Assembly (NCBI GenBank): GCA_041694635.1
Contig: JBDNHI010000042.1
Span: forward strand, 1 to 6,340
DNA length: 6,340 nt
Direction: 5' to 3'
Origin: UBA969 sp041694635
GTDB taxonomy: Bacteria; Planctomycetota; Planctomycetia; Gemmatales; Gemmataceae
Made by a program: the position numbers and the translations under genes. The notes under the pieces were generated by a model. The model was not told the DNA's origin. It saw only the letters and a program-made list of their open reading frames with translations, and ran no database searches. Of this stretch, positions 1-6,340 are shown in pieces; within the stretch, counting starts at the first letter, position 1, and each line of letters starts with the position of its first letter.

Positions 1-23
1 AAATATGGATCAGACTTAACTAA

Positions 24-48
24 AGAAAAATCGCATTTATATTTTTCT
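24..48 (-). terminator. Weak A/T hairpin after the last gene, possible terminator
   Basis: A perfect 8-base inverted repeat (AGAAAAAT / ATTTTTCT) flanks a 9-base loop, 46 bases after the stop of the Fcl-like gene. The stem has a single G-C pair, and the T-run lies inside the stem rather than after it, so it is a poor fit to a Rho-independent terminator and could be chance in AT-rich DNA. The rest of bases 1-93 has only very short open frames (the longest ATG frame on the minus strand stops after 12 codons) and no supported gene. Confidence 0.2.
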
Positions 49-93
49 AATTGTACTTATTTGTTTTAATACCATGTTTAAGATTAAAAAGAC

Positions 94-1041
94 TTATGCG
101 ACTGCTGAGTTATTTGGATTCTTTGGTAATAAAATGTCTTTATTTTGCATAAACCACTCAAGTGTTGTTTTTAATCCGGTTTTAAGTTGAGTTTGAGGGC
201 GAAGGGGCCAAAGGGCCTCCAGTTTTTTAACAGAAAGAACCTTTGATTTAGCACCGACATACTTAGAAGTATCGAATTTTATTTTTGAAAAATCGTAATC
301 AGCGATTAAACAAAGTTCTGAAGCAAATTCTCGGATGGAATTTTCTTGCCCGGCCCCGATGTTTATAAGGTCGTTATCGATTTCATTTGCCATTTTTATG
401 GTACAGGCAACAAAGTCATCGAGGAAAACTAATTCGCGTTTTTGATGGCCATCGCCCCAAAGGACAACTTCTTCGCCAAACATTTTTCCCCGTAAAATTT
501 TTCGCATCAAATCAAAAATGAAATGCATCTGTCTGCCATCTGTGTGGTAACCAGGGCCATAAAGTGTACTAGGAACCAAGCAAAGGTATTTTAAACCAAA
601 TTGTTTATTCAAAGATTTTAAACCAACATAAAGCATGCGTTTGGTCATTGCGTAAGTGTAAAGGCTTTCAATGGGTTGGCCTTCCAGATAATTTTCTTCA
701 GTAAGTTCTTTGTCTGGGGCATAAGCACAACTTGTACCCATAGAAATTAATTTGGCTTGTGGTTGATTGTTTTTCCACCAATCTAAAACATTGGTGTTGA
801 TTTTTTGATTGTTAAGCCACTGTTCGCCAGGATGTTTTAAGCAAAAGTCTCCTGCCTGAGTCCAAGCTGCAAGGTGATAAATAAAATCGAAAGAGATTTT
901 ATTGAATTTTGATAAAGAATCTTGTTGGGTTAGGTCGGCATCTTTAGAGCTTAATGCAGTTATTTGGTTTCCTGTGTTGGCAAGTGCTACAGCTAAAGTT
1001 GTGCCCAAAAACCCACTGCCACCAGTGATTAAAATGTTCAT
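94..1041 (-). CDS. NAD(P)-dependent sugar epimerase/reductase, GDP-L-fucose synthase-like
   Basis: Extended short-chain dehydrogenase/reductase of 315 residues (E. coli Fcl/WcaG has 321), expected to act on a nucleotide-linked 4-keto-6-deoxysugar. The nucleotide-binding GGSGFLG is at 7-13. The catalytic YxxxK is Tyr130/Lys134 in YAMTK. GTSCAYAP (102-109) matches the GSSCIYP segment of Fcl, with Thr at the Ser107 position and Cys105 at the Cys109 position. His173 lies 39 residues after the catalytic Lys, the same spacing as Fcl His179. Cys109 and His179 are the acid/base pair for C3/C5 epimerisation in Fcl. Further family blocks are LYGPG (160-164), WGDGHQKRELVFLDD (195-209) and NIGAGQ (227-232). 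The match supports epimerase-reductase chemistry, but the substrate may be a C-methylated relative of GDP-4-keto-6-deoxymannose. It is the last gene of the group; an in-frame TAA six codons upstream and an AAGGA site support the start. Confidence 0.88.
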   Translation of the reverse strand: MNILITGGSGFLGTTLAVALANTGNQITALSSKDADLTQQDSLSKFNKISFDFIYHLAAWTQAGDFCLKHPGEQWLNNQKINTNVLDWWKNNQPQAKLISMGTSCAYAPDKELTEENYLEGQPIESLYTYAMTKRMLYVGLKSLNKQFGLKYLCLVPSTLYGPGYHTDGRQMHFIFDLMRKILRGKMFGEEVVLWGDGHQKRELVFLDDFVACTIKMANEIDNDLINIGAGQENSIREFASELCLIADYDFSKIKFDTSKYVGAKSKVLSVKKLEALWPLRPQTQLKTGLKTTLEWFMQNKDILLPKNPNNSAVA

Positions 1042-1048
1042 AATGCAA

Positions 1049-1053
1049 TCCTT
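1049..1053 (-). promoter_or_regulatory. Ribosome binding site of the Fcl-like gene
   Basis: AAGGA on the minus strand, seven bases before the ATG at 1041, inside the 34-base gap after the glycosyltransferase stop. It supports independent re-initiation at this gene and the choice of that ATG. Confidence 0.7.
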
Positions 1054-1075
1054 GCGTTAATAGAATCTAAGTATA

Positions 1076-4045
1076 TTACCAAAAGCCTTGATGTTGTTCA
1101 TAGCGATTATCATTGGAATAATGAAAAAAAGCAGAATCGGGAAAGCCAATCTTTGTGAGTTCAATGTTTAATGCTTTACGAGCGTGATTAAAAGTTCTTT
1201 TTGCAACAAGCATATTTTCTGCTGAACTGAAGCCATCGTTATCATAAGCATTAAAACCATCTTTAAGTGCTAACAATTTATCATGCAAATCAGAAAATTT
1301 AGAATTGGGATAATTCTTTTTAATGTAAACGCCTACCGAGTACGCCAATTCAATATCCGTACTCCAATGATTGCAATAAGATTTACGATATTTCAAACAA
1401 AGAAGAAGGGCCTCTTCTGCAAATGTTTGGTCTTTATTTTTAAGAACATATTCCATACCTTGGATTGACCTATATAGATACCAAGCTCGCAAATCCTCTA
1501 GTTCTGCGGTTGGTGACTGGGTAGCCCGTTCTTCAGGATAGTTAAAGAAAATACCTAATGTTAAAGGTAGAGTTTTCATTTTTACAAAAGGGCCAACTCG
1601 GTTTTTAAACTCCGTATCCCCCGCCGCCCTAAATGTATCATCGTAATATCCGAAACGATCGTGAATTGATCGCCTGTACAAAGCTCCTACCCAAGAAATA
1701 TAGCAAGTTTCCAAATAAATATGAAAAAGATGAAAACCTGATCGCTCATAGATCATAACATCTTCAACCCAAGAGCCATTTTCTGTAACGCTGGTTGATA
1801 AACTATTACTTTGAACCCAATCAACGGAAGGATAGTCATCTAATTCTTTTGCAAGGATATTAAGTGCATCAGGGCAAATTCCTTCGTCGACACCTAAAAA
1901 AGTAAGGTAAGGAGCCTTAGCTAATTTGATACCGCGGTTCCAAGCTTTTTGGATCGTTTCACGGGATTTGGTTCTGATATAAAGTACTTGAATTTTTAAT
2001 GAAGCAATTAATTGGAGGAAGATTTTATATTCATTAGTAGGTGACCCACTATCCACAAAAATGATTTCCGCATTACCTGTTTGCACCAAGCTTTGCTGGT
2101 TGAGGTGTTTTAGAAAGAAATCTAATTTGTTTGCTGCATTGTAAAGCGAAACAATGATAGAAATTTTAAATGAAAGATTAGTTCTTCTATCATCTACAAT
2201 TTCGAAATCGTCATCATATTTTGGTGGGGGTAAAAGGTTAACCCTTCGATTTTCAAGTGTTTCTGAAATTTTAATAGGGTTCGATGTATTATCATAAAGC
2301 AATTTAGCGGTATCAGCTTCAATTGAAAATTTATTAGCAGAAAGAATTTCTAGAAAGTATTTAAAAGCGTTAGGATTTGGATTAGAACCTAAACGAGCCG
2401 AACGAATAAAGTAGGTGCTTGCAATTATAGGATTATTAAAAAAGAATTGTAAACGGGCCATCTTTGAATAGATAGCAACTTTTCCAAAGGGATAGTTATG
2501 AATTAAGCTATAAAGGGTTTTTAGTTTTATAATAATGTTTTCTTTGCCACATTCTGAAAGTGTAAGGTAAACGCTAAACCTTTCAGATAACATTTTGAAC
2601 CAAGCGGGCCTATTTTTAGAACGGATCAGTTTGCGTGCTATTCTTGGTAAAAACCCAGTAATTGAAAAAACAGCTTTTTGTATACCTGATAAATTTTTAT
2701 AGTTTCGATGTTTTCCTAGTCGCTTAATTTCGTTCTTAACTCTTTGTTTCCAAGATAAAGGTTTGGGTTTAAATATTGCATTTATTTCAGATGGGTCGAA
2801 AGGGTGCGCAGAAGCCTGCTCCAAAAATAATTTAGCGATTTCATCAAAATAAAAATTGTTTTCAAGAACTCGATTAGAATGTTGCTGATAAATGCTTAAA
2901 AGACTTTTAGAATTATGGTTTTTTGTGTCAAAATTATGAAGAGTGTTGTAAATCTGTTGCCTGTTTTCTTGATAATTGTCGATTGCATCTTCTAGAACTT
3001 TTATGCAGGCAGAAAAATCATCCATAGGTAAAACACTTACTGGAAGATAAGGAAATTCTTTTTTAAGAAATCCAACAACACCGGTATTTTTACCTATAAC
3101 AATGGGGCATCCTGCAAATATTGATTCTAACGCTACAAGGTTAAAAGTATCGTAACGGGAAGGAAGTACAATTAAATTAGACTTGTGGAAATAATCTTGC
3201 ATTTCAATTTGGCTAATATCATTTTTAATATCAATGTTAATATTTCGCTTAGTGATTAGCGCATTTAAAATATCGGTTGAAGTTGTTTTGTTTTCAAGAG
3301 GAACAGAAGGGCCGATTATAGTGCCTTGTTTAAATCTTTCTTTTTGCATTGCCCAAGCAAGGTTAATAAAAAAGTCTGGTCCTTTCCTTTTTTCAGTACG
3401 GCCAAAGAATACGAGTGAAGGGATTTCTGTTGTTTTATTAAAGGGTTCCATTTTCTTTGGGCAAAAGAAATTAAAAGGATGTAGATATTCAGCACGAAGG
3501 TTGGTCCTTTGTTCCCATTCGTCGATATAAAAGTTACTAATACCATAGCGAACATCGCAAGATAAATATTGATTCTTTTCCAAGAATTCGAGAGAGGAGT
3601 AATCTTTGTCAGTGTTTTTCCAATGTCGATAAATTGTCGATGAGATAGTCCCATGCATAGAAAGGATCATTTTTTTGAAATCGATATTAAAATGATTGCA
3701 AAAAAAGCGTAGGAAGCAACCATACTGTTCCCAATCAGGAATATCGATAACATCAAATTTTAAATTTCTTGCAGAATAAGCAATATTTGCAGCATTTGAA
3801 ACAGCGTGACGGCACCAAGAGGGAATAGATTTAAAATAATTAGAAGGGTCAGGAAAATCCATGTTTCGAAATTTTAACTCATATTTAATTGATTTTGCAT
3901 TAAATGGTTTACTGGAATTTTCAGATTCACTTCGAATCAAATAATTAAATTCAATATTAGGATTAGCTTCAATAATTTGCTTGTAAAATGATTGTCCCCC
4001 GCCAATTGAATTATAAATATCTACTGCTGGTAATAAAACACGCAT
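1076..4045 (-). CDS. Two-domain glycosyltransferase, GT4 followed by GT2
   Basis: A 989-residue protein predicted to transfer two sugars in surface glycan synthesis. The N-terminal GT4 (GT-B) domain, about 1-390, has a glycine-rich loop (IGGGQ, 14-18), FFGRTEKRKG (213-222) with the Arg and Lys that bind donor phosphates in the family, and PSRYDTF...ALES (295-308), a form of the EX7E motif with Asp299 in place of the first Glu and Glu307 kept. Residues 391-626 are mainly helical: a basic stretch (about 432-480) and TPR-like helices (about 517-570). The GT2 (GT-A) domain, about 627-840, has ISIIVSLYN (628-636), FVDSGS (663-668), a DXD-like site in GVDEG (718-722) and AAGDTEF (807-813), which carries the likely catalytic Asp. 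Residues 841-989 are helical and unassigned. There is no transmembrane helix, so it is cytoplasmic or peripheral. An in-frame TGA directly precedes the ATG, fixing the start. Linkages and sugars cannot be deduced. Confidence 0.93.
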   Translation of the reverse strand: MRVLLPAVDIYNSIGGGQSFYKQIIEANPNIEFNYLIRSESENSSKPFNAKSIKYELKFRNMDFPDPSNYFKSIPSWCRHAVSNAANIAYSARNLKFDVIDIPDWEQYGCFLRFFCNHFNIDFKKMILSMHGTISSTIYRHWKNTDKDYSSLEFLEKNQYLSCDVRYGISNFYIDEWEQRTNLRAEYLHPFNFFCPKKMEPFNKTTEIPSLVFFGRTEKRKGPDFFINLAWAMQKERFKQGTIIGPSVPLENKTTSTDILNALITKRNINIDIKNDISQIEMQDYFHKSNLIVLPSRYDTFNLVALESIFAGCPIVIGKNTGVVGFLKKEFPYLPVSVLPMDDFSACIKVLEDAIDNYQENRQQIYNTLHNFDTKNHNSKSLLSIYQQHSNRVLENNFYFDEIAKLFLEQASAHPFDPSEINAIFKPKPLSWKQRVKNEIKRLGKHRNYKNLSGIQKAVFSITGFLPRIARKLIRSKNRPAWFKMLSERFSVYLTLSECGKENIIIKLKTLYSLIHNYPFGKVAIYSKMARLQFFFNNPIIASTYFIRSARLGSNPNPNAFKYFLEILSANKFSIEADTAKLLYDNTSNPIKISETLENRRVNLLPPPKYDDDFEIVDDRRTNLSFKISIIVSLYNAANKLDFFLKHLNQQSLVQTGNAEIIFVDSGSPTNEYKIFLQLIASLKIQVLYIRTKSRETIQKAWNRGIKLAKAPYLTFLGVDEGICPDALNILAKELDDYPSVDWVQSNSLSTSVTENGSWVEDVMIYERSGFHLFHIYLETCYISWVGALYRRSIHDRFGYYDDTFRAAGDTEFKNRVGPFVKMKTLPLTLGIFFNYPEERATQSPTAELEDLRAWYLYRSIQGMEYVLKNKDQTFAEEALLLCLKYRKSYCNHWSTDIELAYSVGVYIKKNYPNSKFSDLHDKLLALKDGFNAYDNDGFSSAENMLVAKRTFNHARKALNIELTKIGFPDSAFFHYSNDNRYEQHQGFW

Positions 4046-4050
4046 TCAAG

Positions 4051-4057
4051 TTCCTCT
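4051..4057 (-). promoter_or_regulatory. Ribosome binding site of the GT4-GT2 gene
   Basis: Read on the minus strand this is AGAGGAA, five bases before the ATG at 4045, in the 19-base gap after the FkbM stop. It is the strongest Shine-Dalgarno match among the three starts in the window. Together with the in-frame TGA touching the ATG, it fixes that start. Confidence 0.8.
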
Positions 4058-4064
4058 TTAACTT

Positions 4065-5342
4065 TTAAGCAACTAAGTAATTGATATGTAATGCATAATT
4101 TGTTGAAAAATTCACTAATCTAAAAATTTGAATATCAGCAGGCGGTAAATGTTTTGCTGAGTTCAATTTTATTGTTTTAATAAAAATTCGAATTTTTTGA
4201 TCAGATGAGATTTGGAAAGGAAGGTCTGGATAATGTTGGTTTAAAAAACCACGAGAAGCGTGGTATCTACAAATCTCTTTTTCTTCATTCTCTATGCCAA
4301 ACAATACTTCATCTTCTGGATTCCCACTTAAATCTGAATTGATAATGTACCTGCCAGTTTTAAAGTTCAACCAAGAAGAATTCCACGATGAGGATTGAAG
4401 GGAAAAATCGGTATCACAAAGTTTGAATTCTTCTTTAAGTTCTGGATTTATTGAATAAGGGCATTCTTTTACTCGTGATTCGTGCACATAAAGCAAATTT
4501 CTGATTTCAGTACTTGGGGGGAAATCGGTTGCAGAATATATCCTTTTATAACATTCCAAATCCCAGGCCAAATAACCTAGACTGGTTAGCAGGTCAAAGG
4601 GCCTCATATCTTTGGGTGAAGTTTCTAAAAGAAGATGCGGAAAGGAGAGAAGAATTTTATTTTTCATTCCTAAAAGAGCATCAAATTCTGCACCTTCAAT
4701 ATCCATTTTGATTAGGTCGGGTATTAAGCCCATATGGTTAGCAAAGTCATCAAGGGAAAGAGTTTTGACTGTTTTGCCTACTTTTTCTTGGAATTCACCT
4801 TGGTTGAAAATGCTGTCGTTTAGATGGCCCCCAGCGTAAATCATTAAATCCTTGCCTGATTCAGAAAAAATTGCATTGTGATAAAGTTGGATATTATTGC
4901 AACCGCTTGCAATGATGTTGCCATGAGTTAATTCAATGATGCGAGGACTTGCTTCGAATGAACAAACAATACCTTTTGGCCCGGTAAGGCGTGACATAAG
5001 AATTGATAATCCTGCAAGATTTGCCCCAACATCAAAAACAATGCTACCTGGTTTGATTAAGTCTCGTAAAGCTAATTGAACCGAAGGTTCCCAAATGTTT
5101 GGCTCCCACCAAGGTGCAACAATGAAATTGCAGGAATTTATTTTTAATCTAGGTTCAATATCTGTTCGACCGTGGGTTTGAGCGATTTCATTTTCAACGA
5201 TTTTTAATCGGTTAGCTAATGTTTCGCTAATATGGTTATGTGCGGTTGCTAATTCATTTACGCCTACCGTTTGAATCATAATTGATTTTAGCCAATTTTT
5301 TACTTTTGCTGGTAGCAATTTCTTGAGCGTTGTTTTTAGCAT
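4065..5342 (-). CDS. FkbM-family SAM-dependent methyltransferase with extra C-terminal domain
   Basis: Predicted cytoplasmic O-methyltransferase, probably acting on a sugar hydroxyl of the glycan made by this cluster; the family also has non-sugar substrates, so the target is inferred from context. Of 425 residues, 1-60 are helical with a possible short coiled coil (30-58). The Rossmann methyltransferase core runs from about 85 to 290: motif I VFDVGAN at 102-108, the acidic end of strand 2 in CSFEASP (Glu130), and the FkbM signature KMDIEGAEF at 212-220. Residues about 295-425 extend past the usual FkbM core and look rich in beta strands; I recognise no family there. No signal peptide or membrane segment is seen. 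The start is secure: the codon just before the ATG is an in-frame TAA, although the upstream GGA (5351-5353) is a poor ribosome site. Its stop lies 19 bases before the glycosyltransferase start. Confidence 0.92.
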   Translation of the reverse strand: MLKTTLKKLLPAKVKNWLKSIMIQTVGVNELATAHNHISETLANRLKIVENEIAQTHGRTDIEPRLKINSCNFIVAPWWEPNIWEPSVQLALRDLIKPGSIVFDVGANLAGLSILMSRLTGPKGIVCSFEASPRIIELTHGNIIASGCNNIQLYHNAIFSESGKDLMIYAGGHLNDSIFNQGEFQEKVGKTVKTLSLDDFANHMGLIPDLIKMDIEGAEFDALLGMKNKILLSFPHLLLETSPKDMRPFDLLTSLGYLAWDLECYKRIYSATDFPPSTEIRNLLYVHESRVKECPYSINPELKEEFKLCDTDFSLQSSSWNSSWLNFKTGRYIINSDLSGNPEDEVLFGIENEEKEICRYHASRGFLNQHYPDLPFQISSDQKIRIFIKTIKLNSAKHLPPADIQIFRLVNFSTNYALHINYLVA

Positions 5343-5358
5343 TTAATTTATCCGTTGG

Positions 5359-6340
5359 TTACGCAGCTTCAGCATCAACTGGGAAGTAAAATTCTACGCC
5401 CTTGGCAATTAATTCTTTATTGTTTTCTAGGATTTCTTTTTTAAAGTTCCATGCAAGCACATAATACACATCAGGGAAAATCTCCAACTCGTTTTCCATG
5501 ACTACGGGCAAATGCATTCCAGGGGAAAGCAAGCCTTTTCTAAGAGTGTTTTTTTCAACTAAGCAATCAAGATAATTTTTGCCTACACCAAAGTAGTTTA
5601 GAAGTGTATTTCCCTTCACTGGTGCACCCATTCCAAAAATTCTTTTTCCTTCTTTTTTCTTCTTATCAAGATACGCAAGGTCTTTCTTTTTCATCTCTTC
5701 TACACGAAGGGCAAATGAATGATAAGTGCTGATTTCATTGCTTTTGCTTTTGATTTCAGATTCAACCGCATCAAGGTAGCGTTGAGTTTTAGTTTTTTCC
5801 CCTGTATGGGTTACAAAGCCAATCATCGAACCCCCGTGAATTGGCGAAAGATTACAATCGATCATTTCCAATCCATGCCTGTTAAGGAGGGTTTCGATAT
5901 TCTTCAAATTGTAATAAAGAAGATGCTCGTGGTAGATCTGGTCAAAAGCAAGGTTCTCTACAATTTTTTTCATGTAGAGAAATTGGACAACGAATGTACC
6001 ATCTTCTTCTAAGGATTCTTTGATACCTTGAGTAACCGAGTGAAGCTCTTCGAGGTGGAAGAAGACCCCTGCAGCATTTATGACATCAAATTTTTTGTTA
6101 ATACTTTTTGCTGTTTCGAGATTGAAAAAAGCATTTAGGGTGGGAACTCCAGCGTCCATTGCAATTTTGGAAGTAGTAATCGAAGATTCTACACCTAGGA
6201 CTTCGTAGCCTAAGGTTTGAAAATGCTTAAGTTGAGTGCCATCATTAGAGCCGATATCTAATACGGTTTTTTTGCGATTTTTATTTGGGATAATTTTGTC
6301 AATATCTTCTGCAACTGTTTTGAAGTGATTGCTTAAGGAT
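5359..6340 (-). CDS. Sugar C-methyltransferase (TylC3/NovU/KijD1 type), 5' end cut off by window edge
   Basis: SAM-dependent enzyme expected to add a methyl group to a carbon (usually C3) of a nucleotide-linked 4-keto-deoxysugar in the cytoplasm. The frame is open to the right edge (first full codon at 6339), so the ATG at 6159 is internal and 326 residues are visible. Counting from 6339: SAM-binding motif I VLDIGSNDGT at 26-35; an acidic residue after strand 2 (GVES) near 50; the family hallmark YHEH at 136-139, whose Tyr, Glu and last His match the catalytic region known in KijD1/TcaB9; HGGS at 168-171; a Lys/Glu-rich helix near 190-230; then the C-terminal Rossmann-like domain with GMGAPVKGN at 236-244 and LAWN near 295. 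Family members have about 410 residues, so some 80-90 N-terminal residues, including the usual Cys zinc site, lie outside. The exact sugar and nucleotide cannot be read from the sequence. It stops with TAA 16 bases before the FkbM gene. Confidence 0.93.
   Translation of the reverse strand, partial: SLSNHFKTVAEDIDKIIPNKNRKKTVLDIGSNDGTQLKHFQTLGYEVLGVESSITTSKIAMDAGVPTLNAFFNLETAKSINKKFDVINAAGVFFHLEELHSVTQGIKESLEEDGTFVVQFLYMKKIVENLAFDQIYHEHLLYYNLKNIETLLNRHGLEMIDCNLSPIHGGSMIGFVTHTGEKTKTQRYLDAVESEIKSKSNEISTYHSFALRVEEMKKKDLAYLDKKKKEGKRIFGMGAPVKGNTLLNYFGVGKNYLDCLVEKNTLRKGLLSPGMHLPVVMENELEIFPDVYYVLAWNFKKEILENNKELIAKGVEFYFPVDAEAA

Noticed and set aside
1042..1075. Possible internal promoter in the 34-base gap before the Fcl-like gene
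   Set aside because: The gap is too short to hold a full promoter with a leader, and I see no paired -35 and -10 boxes in it. Read-through from the upstream gene is simpler.
3234..3530. Open frame of 98 codons on the plus strand
   Set aside because: It lies wholly inside the GT4 coding region on the opposite strand, encodes no recognisable motif and has no supported ribosome site. It is best explained as a shadow frame.
3316..3654. Open frame of 112 codons on the minus strand in another frame of the glycosyltransferase gene
   Set aside because: It overlaps the GT4 domain, whose motifs on both sides are in the main frame without interruption, so it is neither a separate gene nor a frameshift.
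94..5370. Three of the four proteins end in small Ala/Val tails (SAVA, YLVA, AEAA), resembling degradation tags
   Set aside because: The tails are short and differ in sequence, and similar C-termini arise easily by chance. There is no adaptor site or other evidence of regulated proteolysis.
5719..6012. Open frame of 97 codons on the plus strand
   Set aside because: It is antisense to the conserved YHEH and HGGS region of the C-methyltransferase and has no features of a real protein.
5359..6159. Reading the C-methyltransferase as a complete 266-residue gene starting at the ATG at 6159
   Set aside because: The same frame continues upstream without a stop to 6339 and encodes the SAM-binding motif VLDIGSNDGT, so that ATG is internal and the gene is cut by the window edge.
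1..6340. GGCC seems more frequent than expected for AT-rich DNA (about sixteen by eye)
   Set aside because: The sites mostly fall at Gly, Ala, Pro and Arg codons in the real frames, at irregular spacing and without a longer shared consensus. This looks like codon choice, not a regulatory or repeat element.

Overview
The window is a stretch of an AT-rich bacterial genome (about 35-37% G+C by eye). It carries four genes, all on the minus strand, so transcription runs from the right edge to the left. All four products belong to families used to build surface glycans (O-antigen, capsule or a glycan on a surface protein). There is no rRNA, tRNA, transposase, CRISPR array or phage gene. The gene content suits a Gram-negative bacterium with a polysaccharide locus. 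I cannot name the taxon: the sequence has no marker gene, and low-G+C lineages from Leptospira to aquatic Proteobacteria carry such clusters.

Layout in transcription order: (1) 6340-5359, a sugar C-methyltransferase of the TylC3/NovU/KijD1/TcaB9 type, whose first part lies beyond the right edge; (2) 5342-4065, an FkbM-family methyltransferase with a C-terminal extension of about 130 residues; (3) 4045-1076, a 989-residue protein with a GT4 (GT-B fold) glycosyltransferase at the N-terminus and a GT2 (GT-A fold) glycosyltransferase towards the C-terminus, joined by about 235 mostly helical residues; (4) 1041-94, a short-chain dehydrogenase/reductase most like GDP-L-fucose synthase (Fcl/WcaG). 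The gaps between genes are 16, 19 and 34 bases, and no promoter is evident in them, so the genes are probably one transcript. The last 93 bases at the left hold no gene I can support, only a weak A/T hairpin.

A plausible joint role, by inference: the C-methyltransferase adds a methyl branch to a nucleotide-linked 4-keto-deoxysugar, and the Fcl-like enzyme epimerises and/or reduces the 4-keto product. The two-domain glycosyltransferase then adds two residues to a growing glycan, and the FkbM enzyme O-methylates a sugar hydroxyl. The nucleotide carrier (GDP, dTDP or CDP), the 4,6-dehydratase and the export machinery are not in the window. Nothing here is a clearly new system. The most unusual points are the large GT4-GT2 protein with uncharacterised linker and tail, the extra domain on the FkbM protein, and the pairing of a C-methyltransferase with an Fcl-like enzyme that keeps the Cys/His epimerisation pair.
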